From an uncultured Clostridia bacterium (GTDB taxonomy: Bacteria > Bacillota > Clostridia > TANB77 > CAG-508), in contig CAJFRV010000021.1 of the NCBI GenBank assembly GCA_904419495.1, positions 1 to 36,711 of the forward strand: a stretch of 36,711 nt of DNA. The letters are read 5' to 3'. The notes beneath the pieces are model-generated. The model did no database searches, was not told the DNA's origin, and worked only from the letters and a program-made list of their open reading frames with translations. Shown here in pieces: positions 24,288 through 31,795 of this stretch. The position numbers were made by a program, and so were the translations under genes. Position 1 is the stretch's first letter. Every line of letters starts with the position of its first letter.

Positions 24288-24569
24288 TTAATAAGGAAAT
24301 CGTTCATACAAATATTTTATAATCTCATTACCATTTTTTTCATCGATATGAATGTAAACATTTTTATCAAGACAAATCCACATATGAATAGAGTAATCAT
24401 CCATATTATCAAAAAAAACACCAATAATTTCTGCTAATTCAATTGGATTATTATATTTTTGTTCCCAACGTAAACTTTCATATATATCAAGATTAGTATT
24501 ATAAAATTTGCTTAAAAATCTATTTAATTCACCATTTTTATTACTATATAAATGAACAGTTACATACAT
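24288..24569 (-). CDS. Small protein of unknown function
   Basis: A 93-residue protein that I do not recognise. It begins MYVTVHLYSNKNGELNRFL and reads as an alternating beta/alpha fold with no signal peptide, membrane segment or cysteine motif. The in-frame upstream ATG (24581) was not chosen because GGAGA, at 24579-24575 on this strand, is a good ribosome site for the second ATG at 24569 with 5-nt spacing. It stands alone, facing the palindromic element and convergent with dtd. Base composition is as AT-rich as its neighbours. Confidence 0.7.
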   Translation of the reverse strand: MYVTVHLYSNKNGELNRFLSKFYNTNLDIYESLRWEQKYNNPIELAEIIGVFFDNMDDYSIHMWICLDKNVYIHIDEKNGNEIIKYLYERFPY

Positions 24570-24716
24570 AATTTTCTCCATAATATATTTTTATATTATT
24601 TAGTATAAAAAAATGTTTAATTTTTATACATGGAATAAAGTGGCCAAAAAATGTAAATAATAAGAAATATAAAGACAATTTTTTATACAATGAAAAAGCA
24701 TTATGGAGGGATTTTT

Positions 24717-25616
24717 TTGAAAAAATTTAAAATTATTTCATATATTATTTTACTAATTGTATTGGTCATATTAGCACTAACAGTATATACAAGTGCAACA
24801 CAAGATAATAGTAAAGATGAAAAAGAGAAAGCGGTTTCAGAAATTAGATATCTAGATACAAAGTTAGTAGATTTATTTAATAACATGAATAATATTGAAA
24901 TGAGAAATTATAAAATATATACAACTAAAATAGAAGAATCTAGATCAGCAGAAACAACTGGCGGTGGAAATAGCTCTTCAGAAAGCGGGCAAAACAGTAA
25001 AGGAACTAATTCTGATTCATCATCTTCATCAGGGGGATCAAATACAACAAATACAGAAAAAAATTATGAAATGACAGAATCAGGAATTTTAACGAGTTCT
25101 AGAGATATTGATTGGACAGCTTGTAAAAATGAAGTGGAACTGATTTATACGTCTATTTCAACTATAACATTAGATTTGTATAAGCAAAATGTAACACAAG
25201 AAGATATTTTGAATTTTAATAAAGAATTGGATAGTTTAACAGCAAGTTTACAAGAAGAAAATAAGCAAACAGCATTAGATAATTTAATTAAAATTTATGA
25301 ATATATACCAAGATTTGCACAAAATGTGTCAGATGATACATTATATAAAACTGTGTTAGAAACAAAATTACATGTATTTAAAGCATATAGTAAGCTAGAC
25401 ACTAAAGATTGGGGAACAATGGCTACAAATTTAACAGATGCAATTAATGTATATTCATCCTTATTGACAAATACGGGAATTGAAACTGGCAAACAATCTA
25501 GTATAAATAAAGGATATGTCATGTTAAATGAATTGAAAAATGCAGTTGATTTACAAAATGATTCTATATTTTTAATAAAATATAAGAACTTACTAGAAGA
25601 AATTAATAATTTGTGA
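24717..25616 (+). CDS. Membrane-anchored protein with Ser-rich linker, unknown function
   Basis: A 299-residue protein started at TTG 24717, because GGAGGG (24705-24710) sits 6 nt before it; the ATG at 24690 has no ribosome site and would add nine residues. It has an N-terminal transmembrane or signal segment (IISYIILLIVLVILALTVY), a short helical part, a low-complexity linker rich in Ser, Gly and Thr (about residues 75-120), and a helical extracellular domain of about 180 residues. No family was recognised. Its stop codon is immediately followed by the -10 box of rnpB, so the two genes share no spacer. Confidence 0.75.
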   Translation: MKKFKIISYIILLIVLVILALTVYTSATQDNSKDEKEKAVSEIRYLDTKLVDLFNNMNNIEMRNYKIYTTKIEESRSAETTGGGNSSSESGQNSKGTNSDSSSSSGGSNTTNTEKNYEMTESGILTSSRDIDWTACKNEVELIYTSISTITLDLYKQNVTQEDILNFNKELDSLTASLQEENKQTALDNLIKIYEYIPRFAQNVSDDTLYKTVLETKLHVFKAYSKLDTKDWGTMATNLTDAINVYSSLLTNTGIETGKQSSINKGYVMLNELKNAVDLQNDSIFLIKYKNLLEEINNL

Positions 25617-25622
25617 TATAAT
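25617..25622 (+). promoter_or_regulatory. -10 box of rnpB
   Basis: TATAAT sits directly after the TGA (25614-25616) of the upstream gene and 7 nt before the first base of the RNase P P1 helix. No good -35 is seen; if one exists it lies inside the upstream coding sequence. Confidence 0.65.
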
Positions 25623-25629
25623 AACAAAT

Positions 25630-25979
25630 AGAGTAAATTGAATAGTCGCTGGTAAATATCCGAAAGGAGTTACGAGAGGAAAGTCCGGGCTCCATAAGAG
25701 CATGATGCTAGATAACGTCTAGTGGGGGCGACCCTAAGGAAAGTGCAACAGAAAATAACCGCCAAAATTTTTGGTAAGGGTGAAAAGGCGAGGTAAGAGC
25801 TCACCAGCAATATGGTGACATATTGTGTTTGTGTAAACCCCATCAGGAGCAACACCTAAAAGAGAAGATTAAGCTAGCTCTGGCGCCTTCTCAATTTGCG
25901 TGGCTTGAGGTATATAGTAATATATATCCTAGATAAATGACTATTTTAAACGACAGAACCCGGCTTACAGATTTACTCT
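25630..25979 (+). ncRNA. rnpB: RNase P RNA, bacterial class A
   Basis: The catalytic RNA that trims 5' leaders from pre-tRNAs. P1 is AGAGTAAAT (25630-25638) paired with ATTTACTCT (25971-25979). Conserved blocks in order: GAGGAAAGTCCGGGCTCC (P4 5' strand and CR-I), GTGCAACAGAAAATAACCGC, GGTAAGGGTGAAAAGGCGAG, GGTAAGAGCTCACCAGC, GTAAACCCCATCAGGAGCAA and ACAGAACCCGGCTTACA (P4 3' strand and 3' end). The layout is class A rather than the class B form of Bacillus, which favours Clostridia. P1 followed by TTTTT (from 25981) serves as terminator. Confidence 0.96.
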
Positions 25980-26035
25980 GTTTTTGTATAAAAAATACTA
26001 TCTTAAAGTAAAACTTAAATATATAAGTGTAGTTT

Positions 26036-26918
26036 TTAAATTAAGCACTTCATATCATCTGGCAAAGGACAAGTAAAAAATTGTTCTTTTTTTGTTATAG
26101 GATGAATAAAAGAAATCTGATAACTATGTAAAGCTTGTCTACAAATTAAGTCCGAAGGTTTTCCATATAATGTATCCCCTAATAAAGGATGACCTATATG
26201 ACTAAAATGAACACGTATTTGATGTGTTCTACCAGTTTCTAAAATACATCTTACGAAACTATAATTTTCATATTCTTTCATAACTTCATAAATTGTTTTA
26301 GAAGGTTGACCAGAGGAGTCAACACATCTTTCAATGATACTACCGTTTTTTCTACCAATTGGTAGATTAATCATTCCATTTTTTTTATCTACAGCTCCTT
26401 CAATTATACAAAGATATGTTTTTTTTAAAGTATGCTCTTTCATTTGTTTACTAAATATTTCTTGTATATAGGCACATTTTGCGAAAATAACTAATCCGTG
26501 AAGTATTAAAATCTAATCGATTGACAGGTCTTATTTTCTTTTGCAAACCAATAGAATCAAAATAGAATTTTATACCATTAGATAAAGAATCAGCATAATG
26601 TAAGATAGAAGGATGAATAGCAACACCAGCAGGTTTATTAACAATTAAAAACCATTCATCCTCATAAATGATATGTAAGTCCATTTTTGTAGAAACAACA
26701 TTAGCATTATCTTCAGGATAGTCAAAACGAACCGTTAGAATATCATTTATATCAAAAGAATTTCTAGTGTCAACTATACAATTATTAAGCATAATACAGT
26801 TTTGTTCAATTAATTTTGTTAATAAACGATTAGAAATTTGTAGTTCATTTTTTAGAATAGAATGAATATTTTCATATTTATTTTTATCATTAACAGTCAT
26901 ACAATATTTAATTTCCAT
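26036..26918 (-). pseudogene. RluA-family pseudouridine synthase (RluD-like), interrupted by a +1 frameshift at a CGG codon
   Basis: An enzyme of the RluA/RluD family that isomerises specific uridines in 23S rRNA or tRNA. The first frame (ATG 26918, GGGAGAAA ribosome site) has an S4-like N-terminal region (residues 20-65), the LIVNKPAGVAIHPS block and the catalytic Asp in RPVNRLDFNTS. Codon 141 is then CGG (26498-26496). Family sequence continues one base later with GLVIFAKCAYIQEIFSKQ, then HTLKKTYLCIIEG, TGRTHQIRVHFSHIGHPLLGD and the C-terminal LHSYQISFIHP. Removing one C gives 293 residues, a normal size. The break falls just after the catalytic loop, so the first frame alone would be inactive. 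Which rRNA site it modifies cannot be read. It converges on rnpB. Confidence 0.88.
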
Positions 26919-27039
26919 AGTTTCTCCCTAAAAATAACTTATATATCCAAAGTATATACCAGATATATTTTTAAATCAATGTTAAAGGAGATATTTATAA
27001 TAGTCAAAAGCAAATATAAAAAAATAGAAAAGATAACAA

Positions 27040-27076
27040 AAAAACTTCCTAGAGTCTTTTACTCTAAGAAGTTTTT
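27040..27076. terminator. Hairpin A of an inverted hairpin pair; terminator-like
   Basis: AAAAACTTC..AGAGT (27040-27055) pairs with ACTCT..GAAGTTTTT (27061-27076), with A and T runs on both sides. The 26919-27283 gap has no supportable gene. It carries this hairpin and a related inverted copy at 27223-27249. Confidence 0.55.
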
Positions 27077-27222
27077 ACATAAAAATAATATCAATAAACA
27101 AGAAGAATGTCAATAATTTTTAGGAAAACTTTTATAAATAGTGTAACAACATATTTCTTATGTATTGAATACAGATATTTTTAATAAACCGCATAAAATT
27201 ACTATTTGTATAAATTTATTTA

Positions 27223-27249
27223 TTTCTTAGAGTAAAAGACTCTAAGAAA
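27223..27249. repeat. Hairpin B, inverted copy of hairpin A, in the leader of the prepilin-like gene
   Basis: A perfect 11-bp stem TTTCTTAGAGT/ACTCTAAGAAA with loop AAAAG. The core CTTAGAGTAAAAGACTCT is the reverse complement of hairpin A. It lies 35 nt before ATG 27284, so it is in the 5' leader. Confidence 0.6.
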
Positions 27250-27283
27250 ATAAAAAGCATAAGAAAAGAAGGGAGAAAAACAA

Positions 27284-28078
27284 ATGAAAGAAAAATTTAA
27301 AAAAACAAATGGTATTACATTAATTGCATTGGTTATAACTATAATCGTGCTATTAATTTTAGCAGGAGTAACAATTGCAACTTTAATGGGAGATAATGGA
27401 ATATTAACAAATGCAACTAAAGCAAAAAAAGAAGATGCACATGCGAGTGTGAGAGAAGCAATTTCATTGGCATATTCAGAGTATATAATGGAATTAGAAA
27501 CGGATAAAACAGGAGAAATAACAAAGGTTGCAAGCACAGAAAATGTAAAAATTAGAGGAATAGAAAACCATGTATTCACATCAGGAGAAGAAGGAGGAAC
27601 ATTTAAAGAGTTTTTAAAGGGAAAAGGATATATAGATGATGATGGCGTCATTAATGTAGAAAAGCTAGTAGGTTCAAACTTATCAATGGGAAAAGGAAAT
27701 ATAACAGATAAGAAAGATGTATATATATTTGAAGAAACAGATAATTCATACACAGTAAAATACTATGATGATCAAGGAAATACTGAAGAAACACCATTGT
27801 GGCAAGTAGAAAAAGAAGAAGTAATAACAACAAAAACATTAGACATATATAATATGAATGAGGAAATAGAATTTACAATAACATATGAAGAAGGAATGAC
27901 ATGGAGAGAATGGTGCGAGTCAGAATATAACAAAATTCCCTTAGAAGTAGATGAACGATATGATAGTATAGATGATGTGGGAAAATATCATAGATTAAGT
28001 ATAAAAGATGGAGTAGTTAAGGGGAAGGATCTAATAGATGCAAATCAACAATATTATTTAAAGCCTCTACCTAGATAA
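27284..28078 (+). CDS. Prepilin-like (type IV pilin/pseudopilin N-terminal) protein
   Basis: A 264-residue protein with a class III-type signal: a short basic leader MKEKFKKTNG, then the hydrophobic helix ITLIALVITIIVLLILAGV. In type IV prepilins, peptidase cleaves after Gly and residue 5 is Glu; here the cleavage Gly10 is present, but the expected Glu is Ala (ITLIA). The ATLMGDNGILTNATKAKKED segment after the helix is typical of this abundant Clostridia group. The acidic C-terminal part has no recognised domain. AAGGGAG precedes ATG 27284. No pilus assembly gene is nearby. Function is unknown; surface display or a pseudopilus role is inference. Confidence 0.8.
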   Translation: MKEKFKKTNGITLIALVITIIVLLILAGVTIATLMGDNGILTNATKAKKEDAHASVREAISLAYSEYIMELETDKTGEITKVASTENVKIRGIENHVFTSGEEGGTFKEFLKGKGYIDDDGVINVEKLVGSNLSMGKGNITDKKDVYIFEETDNSYTVKYYDDQGNTEETPLWQVEKEEVITTKTLDIYNMNEEIEFTITYEEGMTWREWCESEYNKIPLEVDERYDSIDDVGKYHRLSIKDGVVKGKDLIDANQQYYLKPLPR

Positions 28079-28106
28079 TTTGTTGTATCATACATGTTTC
28101 TAAAAT

Positions 28107-28131
28107 AAAAGGTATTGAATACCTTTTTCTT
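28107..28131 (+). terminator. Terminator of the prepilin-like gene
   Basis: AAAAGGTATT (28107-28116) pairs with AATACCTTTT around two bases, with a T-rich tail that runs into the next promoter. Confidence 0.75.
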
Positions 28132-28158
28132 GCTTTTTAGCTATTTTTATAGTAAAAT
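28130..28158 (+). promoter_or_regulatory. Promoter of trmB
   Basis: TTGCTT (28130-28135), a 17-nt spacer and TAAAAT (28153-28158), overlapping the upstream terminator tail. Confidence 0.6.
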
Positions 28159-28190
28159 AGAACCTATACAAAATAAGCAAGGAGTAAAAA

Positions 28191-28850
28191 ATGAGAATCA
28201 GATACAAAAAATGGGCAAGGCCAGAACTAGAAGCAAGTCCTTTCTATATAGATAACCCAGAAGAAATGAAAGGAAAATGGAAATCCTATTTTGGAAATAA
28301 CAACCCGATTCATTTAGAATTAGGATGTGGAAAGGGACAATTTATATCAGAGCTAGCGTCAGAAAATTTAAGTATTAATTATATTGCCATTGACTTAGTA
28401 GATGCTATGTTAGGTTTGGCAAAACGAAATGTAGAAGCAAAATACAAAGAAAAAAAGATAGAACCAAACAATATTGTTTTAACAAGATTTGATATAGAAA
28501 GAATTTTGTTGATTTTAGAGGAACAAGATCAGATAGAAAGAATTTATATTAATTTTTGTAATCCTTGGCCAAAAGGAAAACATAGAAAAAAGAGATTAAC
28601 CCATACAAGACAATTAGAAAAATATAGAGAATTTCTAAAAGAAAATGGAGAAATCTATTTTAAAACAGATGATGATGACTTGTTTCAATCTAGTTTGATA
28701 TATTTTGAAGAAGCTGGATTTGAAGTCATAAAGAAAACTTACGACTTACATGCAGAACCGATATTTGAAAAAAATATCGAAACAGAACATGAAAAAATGT
28801 TTTCAGAACAAGGAATTAAGATAAAAGCCTTAATTGCAAAAAAGAGGTGA
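28191..28850 (+). CDS. trmB: tRNA (guanine-N7-)-methyltransferase
   Basis: A 219-residue SAM-dependent enzyme that makes m7G46 in the tRNA variable loop. Motifs: N-terminal [20 protein letters not shown]-binding [15 protein letters not shown] (about 43-57), [15 protein letters not shown], the family signature [19 protein letters not shown] (about 123-141; usually NFSDPWPK, here Cys-Asn in place of Ser-Asp), [10 protein letters not shown] and the C-terminal [14 protein letters not shown]. Length is normal. AAGGAG precedes ATG 28191. A single-gene unit with its own promoter. Confidence 0.95.
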   Translation: MRIRYKKWARPELEASPFYIDNPEEMKGKWKSYFGNNNPIHLELGCGKGQFISELASENLSINYIAIDLVDAMLGLAKRNVEAKYKEKKIEPNNIVLTRFDIERILLILEEQDQIERIYINFCNPWPKGKHRKKRLTHTRQLEKYREFLKENGEIYFKTDDDDLFQSSLIYFEEAGFEVIKKTYDLHAEPIFEKNIETEHEKMFSEQGIKIKALIAKKR

Positions 28851-28853
28851 AAA

Positions 28854-28901
28854 TTGGGGGAGGATTTTTAGGATGAAGATGATTTTTTTCTCCGTCCCCA
28901 A
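28854..28901. repeat. Hairpin with GGGGACG-type arms
   Basis: TTGGGGGAGGA (28854-28864) pairs, apart from two internal mismatches, with TCCGTCCCCAA (28891-28901). The right arm read in reverse begins TTGGGGACG, like the ends of the element at 15962-16205, so it may be a decayed relative or a terminator of trmB. Confidence 0.5.
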
Positions 28902-28928
28902 AATCATCAAGAAAAATTAAAAAATAAC

Positions 28929-28957
28929 TTGTATTTTGTAAAAATACATGCTAAAAT
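28929..28957 (+). promoter_or_regulatory. Promoter of pyrG
   Basis: TTGTAT (28929-28934), a 17-nt spacer and TAAAAT (28952-28957), leaving a leader of about 145 nt before ATG 29110. Confidence 0.65.
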
Positions 28958-28990
28958 AGAAATAGATTAAAAAAAAACCGATTTTGTGGG

Positions 28991-29063
28991 AAGATTTTTT
29001 TAATCTTTTTTTAATTGTAAAGAAAAACATACTTTATCTTTACAATTTTAGAAGATAAAGTAT
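28991..29063 (+). promoter_or_regulatory. pyrG leader with two hairpins, possible attenuator
   Basis: AAGATT/AATCTT (28991-29007) followed by a T tract looks like a weak intrinsic terminator inside the leader. A second perfect 12-bp hairpin ATACTTTATCTT/AAGATAAAGTAT (29029-29063) follows. Bacillota pyrG leaders are known for CTP-sensed attenuation; whether this one works that way is inference. Confidence 0.4.
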
Positions 29064-29109
29064 ATTTCCTATAAACATGATTCAGTTATTTTTTAGAAAG
29101 GGGTATTAA

Positions 29110-30708
29110 ATGAATACAAAGTATATTTTTGTAACAGGTGGTGTCGTATCAGGATTAGGAAAAGGAATAACAGCAGCATCATTAGGGAGATTATTAAAAA
29201 ACAGAGGATATAAAGTAACCATACAAAAATTTGATCCATATATCAATGTGGATCCGGGAACAATGAATCCATATGAACATGGAGAAGTTTTTGTAACAGA
29301 TGATGGTGCAGAAACAGATTTAGACTTAGGACATTACGAAAGATTTATAGATGAAAACTTAACACATAATTCAAGTATTACAATGGGAAAAATCTATCAA
29401 AGTGTTATTGAAAAAGAAAGAAAAGGAGATTATCTAGGAAAAACTGTACAAGTTATTCCTCATATAACAAATGAAATTAAAGAAAAAATTTATGGATTTG
29501 AAGATACAGACACAGATATTGTGATAACAGAAGTAGGAGGAACTGTAGGAGATATCGAAGGGCTTTCTATTATAGAGGCTATTAGACAAGTTGGGTTAGA
29601 GAAAAACAAAGAAGATGTTGTTTATATTCATGTGACTTTATTACCATATATATTTGGATCAAATGAAATAAAATCAAAACCAACACAACATTCAGTTAAA
29701 GAATTACAAGGATTAGGAATCCAACCAGATATTTTAGTATGTAGAACAGAACAAGATATTCCAGATACCATTAGAGAAAAGTTATCTTTATTCTGTAATG
29801 TCAGAAAATCAAGCGTTATTCAGAATAAGACAGCAGACTGTCTGTATGCAGTACCATTAATGCTAGAAGAAGAAGGACTAGCAAGAGAGGTATGCAATCA
29901 TCTAAGATTAGAAAAATATATTCCAGATAATGCTAAATGGGAAGAAATGATTGAAAACATTAGAAAAATAGATACAGACAAAGTTGTCAATATTGGTTTA
30001 GTTGGAAAATATATAAAACTAGAAGATTCCTATATATCTGTTATTGAAAGCTTGTACCATGCAGGTTTTGCAAATCATGTAAAAGTAAAAGTAACATTAA
30101 TAGATTCTGAAAAAATAACTAGAGAAAATGTTAAAGAACAATTAAAAGAAATGGATGGTATTGTTATTCCGGGAGGATTTGGAGACAGAGGAATTGATGG
30201 AATGATAGAAACTATAAAATATGTAAGAGAAAATCATGTTCCATTCTTAGGAATCTGCTTAGGAATGCAAATGGCAGTTGTAGAATTTGCAAGAGATGTT
30301 TTAGGAATTCAAGATGCTGATTCAGAAGAATTTAACAAAGAAACAGAAAATCAAGTTATCCATATTATGGAGGAGCAAAAAAAGGTTAATAAAAAGGGTG
30401 GAACTATGAGATTAGGGGCTTATCCATGTGTGATAAAAGAAGGAACTTTAGCACAAAAATTATATGGAACGACTGAGATTTCTGAAAGACATAGACATAG
30501 GTTTGAATATAATAATGATTATAGAGAAAGACTAGAAGAAGCTGGTTTGAAAGTATCTGGAACTTCACCAGATGGCTTATTGGTAGAAATGGTAGAAATA
30601 CCAGAACACCCATATTTTATTGCAGGACAATTTCATCCAGAATTAAAATCTAGACCAAATAGACCGGGACCATTATTTGTGGGATTAGTTAATGCAGCGA
30701 AAAAATAA
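29110..30708 (+). CDS. pyrG: CTP synthase
   Basis: A 532-residue enzyme that converts UTP to CTP with ATP and glutamine. The N-terminal synthetase domain (about 1-265) begins [26 protein letters not shown] and includes [23 protein letters not shown] and the [11 protein letters not shown] metal-site motif. The C-terminal class I glutamine amidotransferase domain (about 290-532) has PGGFGDRG, the nucleophile Cys in FLGICLGMQ (about 383) and the HPE of FHPELKSRP. Length and residues are normal. The ribosome site is AAAGGGG. The gene has a structured leader and is followed by a repeated small hairpin and a GC-rich terminator. Confidence 0.97.
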   Translation: MNTKYIFVTGGVVSGLGKGITAASLGRLLKNRGYKVTIQKFDPYINVDPGTMNPYEHGEVFVTDDGAETDLDLGHYERFIDENLTHNSSITMGKIYQSVIEKERKGDYLGKTVQVIPHITNEIKEKIYGFEDTDTDIVITEVGGTVGDIEGLSIIEAIRQVGLEKNKEDVVYIHVTLLPYIFGSNEIKSKPTQHSVKELQGLGIQPDILVCRTEQDIPDTIREKLSLFCNVRKSSVIQNKTADCLYAVPLMLEEEGLAREVCNHLRLEKYIPDNAKWEEMIENIRKIDTDKVVNIGLVGKYIKLEDSYISVIESLYHAGFANHVKVKVTLIDSEKITRENVKEQLKEMDGIVIPGGFGDRGIDGMIETIKYVRENHVPFLGICLGMQMAVVEFARDVLGIQDADSEEFNKETENQVIHIMEEQKKVNKKGGTMRLGAYPCVIKEGTLAQKLYGTTEISERHRHRFEYNNDYRERLEEAGLKVSGTSPDGLLVEMVEIPEHPYFIAGQFHPELKSRPNRPGPLFVGLVNAAKK

Positions 30709-30720
30709 GAAAAGCAAGTA

Positions 30721-30743
30721 TTAACGAAATCAAAGATTTCGAC
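30721..30743 (+). repeat. 23-nt hairpin repeat, copy 1 (after pyrG)
   Basis: TTAACGAAATCAAAGATTTC plus GAC. CGAAATC pairs with GATTTCG around AAA. A second copy at 36629-36651 differs at only two positions, and those two positions pair with each other (T-A here, G-C there). Confidence 0.65.
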
Positions 30744-30762
30744 AAACATATACAATAAAAAA

Positions 30763-30800
30763 CCGGGACATTCTCAAGTGAGAGTGTCCCGGCTTTTTTT
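30763..30800. terminator. Bidirectional terminator between pyrG and the 106-aa gene
   Basis: CCGGGACATTCTC (30763-30775) pairs with GAGAGTGTCCCGG (30780-30792; one wobble), flanked by an A run and a T run, so it can work on both strands. It is more GC-rich than local DNA and may have come with the 106-aa gene. Confidence 0.88.
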
Positions 30801-30814
30801 AGGGTTTTTTAATT

Positions 30815-31135
30815 TTACAACGAATCAATATAATGTATTGCCTGAGAGGCTGAGCTAAACCACAGGACGTCATGTCCTGTTTGGCTCTCTTTAAGAAGAT
30901 TCATAGCCTTTTCCCACTCCGGGGATTCCGGCTTTGGAAATTTCGTCATATCAAGCGGTTTATATGATGAGGCAATATATGAGCTGATCTCGAGCATATA
31001 ATCTCCACACATTCCTACATATACCACCAGCCGTGAATAAGGTTTCTTAAGTAAATACTCTCTTAAGAAAGACCGCTGTTTCTCGTCCTCTAAAAGGCTC
31101 TGCCTGATTCCAAAAGTAACATTAATTTCTTCCAT
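30815..31135 (-). CDS. Small protein of unknown function, probably acquired by transfer
   Basis: A 106-residue soluble protein (MEEINVTFGIRQSLLEDEKQ at its start) that I do not recognise. The pattern is mixed alpha/beta with a YSRLVVYVGMCGDYMLE core and a C-terminal VLWFSSASQAIHYIDSL. Codon use is unlike its neighbours: GC-richer, with CTG, CCG, TCC and two CGG arginine codons (21 and 35). AAGGGG precedes the ATG at 31135. The gene is self-contained, with a promoter at 31219-31247, an inverted repeat in the leader and a strong terminator, and is inserted between pyrG and a host-like gene on the opposite strand. This looks like a small cargo or a single-gene transfer. Confidence 0.75.
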   Translation of the reverse strand: MEEINVTFGIRQSLLEDEKQRSFLREYLLKKPYSRLVVYVGMCGDYMLEISSYIASSYKPLDMTKFPKPESPEWEKAMNLLKESQTGHDVLWFSSASQAIHYIDSL

Positions 31136-31151
31136 TTTTTAAACCCCTTTT

Positions 31152-31171
31152 TGCAGGTGTATCAACCTGCA
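31152..31171 (-). promoter_or_regulatory. Perfect inverted repeat in the leader of the 106-aa gene
   Basis: TGCAGGT (31152-31158) and ACCTGCA (31165-31171) around six bases, just upstream of the ribosome site. It could be an operator for a dimeric repressor or an RNA hairpin controlling translation. Confidence 0.5.
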
Positions 31172-31218
31172 CCTTTCCTAATTTTTTTATAGCATACACA
31201 TTGGTAGCCATTATATAT

Positions 31219-31247
31219 ATTATACTACATTTTACATAAAATAGCAA
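31219..31247 (-). promoter_or_regulatory. Promoter of the 106-aa gene
   Basis: Read on the minus strand: TTGCTA (31247-31242), a 17-nt spacer and TATAAT (31224-31219). Confidence 0.65.
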
Positions 31248-31317
31248 CTTGAGTAAAAAATAAACCACTATTCATAAGCTAAAAAGAGTAGAGTTTATAC
31301 AAAATTTAAGAGGCATA

Positions 31318-31347
31318 TTTACAAAAATAATTGGATTATGATATAAT
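31318..31347 (+). promoter_or_regulatory. Promoter of the 110-aa membrane protein gene
   Basis: TTTACA (31318-31323), an 18-nt spacer and TATAAT (31342-31347), about 40 nt before ATG 31387. Confidence 0.6.
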
Positions 31348-31386
31348 GGGTAAGTACAAAAGCAATTTAAGAGGTGATAATAAAAG

Positions 31387-31719
31387 ATGGCACTACTTAC
31401 CATAGTATACGTATTAATATTTGTCATATTTGCACTTGTTATATATGCAGTAATGCAAATAAGAATGTTTGGAATGAAGGTAAAAGATTTCTGGGGCTTT
31501 ATAGAAGCAAACCAAATGTTAGATAAATTATATATATTTGCAAAACAATATGAAAGAATGACACCACAAGAACAAGTTGTTTATCTGGCAGAAGCGGAAA
31601 AAATATTTAAAGCTTTTGATAAAGTACCAGATGAGTTATGGGAAGAAGAATATGATAAATACAAGGAAGTTGTTAATAAATATAATGATATTCGAATGCT
31701 TAGATGGAACTCTAATTAA
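31387..31719 (+). CDS. Small membrane-anchored protein of unknown function
   Basis: A 110-residue protein with an N-terminal transmembrane helix (about 3-23, TIVYVLIFVIFALVIYAVM) and a charged, helical cytoplasmic part containing KVKDFWGFIEANQMLDKLY and PDELWEEEYDKYKEVVNKY. No family was recognised, and nothing suggests an enzyme. A GAGGTGATAA ribosome site precedes ATG 31387. It is a single-gene unit with its own promoter and a bidirectional terminator shared with the converging SPFH gene. Confidence 0.78.
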   Translation: MALLTIVYVLIFVIFALVIYAVMQIRMFGMKVKDFWGFIEANQMLDKLYIFAKQYERMTPQEQVVYLAEAEKIFKAFDKVPDELWEEEYDKYKEVVNKYNDIRMLRWNSN

Positions 31720-31745
31720 TTGAAGTTAGGAGATAAAAATGGTAT

Positions 31746-31778
31746 AAAAAAATCCAGTATTTAAACTGGATTTTTTGT
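31746..31778. terminator. Bidirectional terminator between the 110-aa and SPFH genes
   Basis: AAAAATCCAGT (31748-31758) pairs with ACTGGATTTTT around a short A/T loop. An A run on one side and a T run on the other let it serve both converging genes. Confidence 0.85.
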
Positions 31779-31795
31779 TTTATATATTAAATTTA

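Noticed and set aside
23573..26918. CGG as a reassigned sense codon (for example Trp or Gln, as reported in some Bacillota)
   Set aside because: Reassignment would not restore the reading frame; both genes need one base skipped at CGG, and in the other genes with CGG the residue is consistent with Arg.
26862..27116. Possible small basic peptide gene ending in KQEECQ near 27116
   Set aside because: The longer frame is antisense to the pseudouridine synthase, and the shorter version after an AAAGGAG site has no ATG, GTG or TTG start. The hairpin at 27040 also runs through it.
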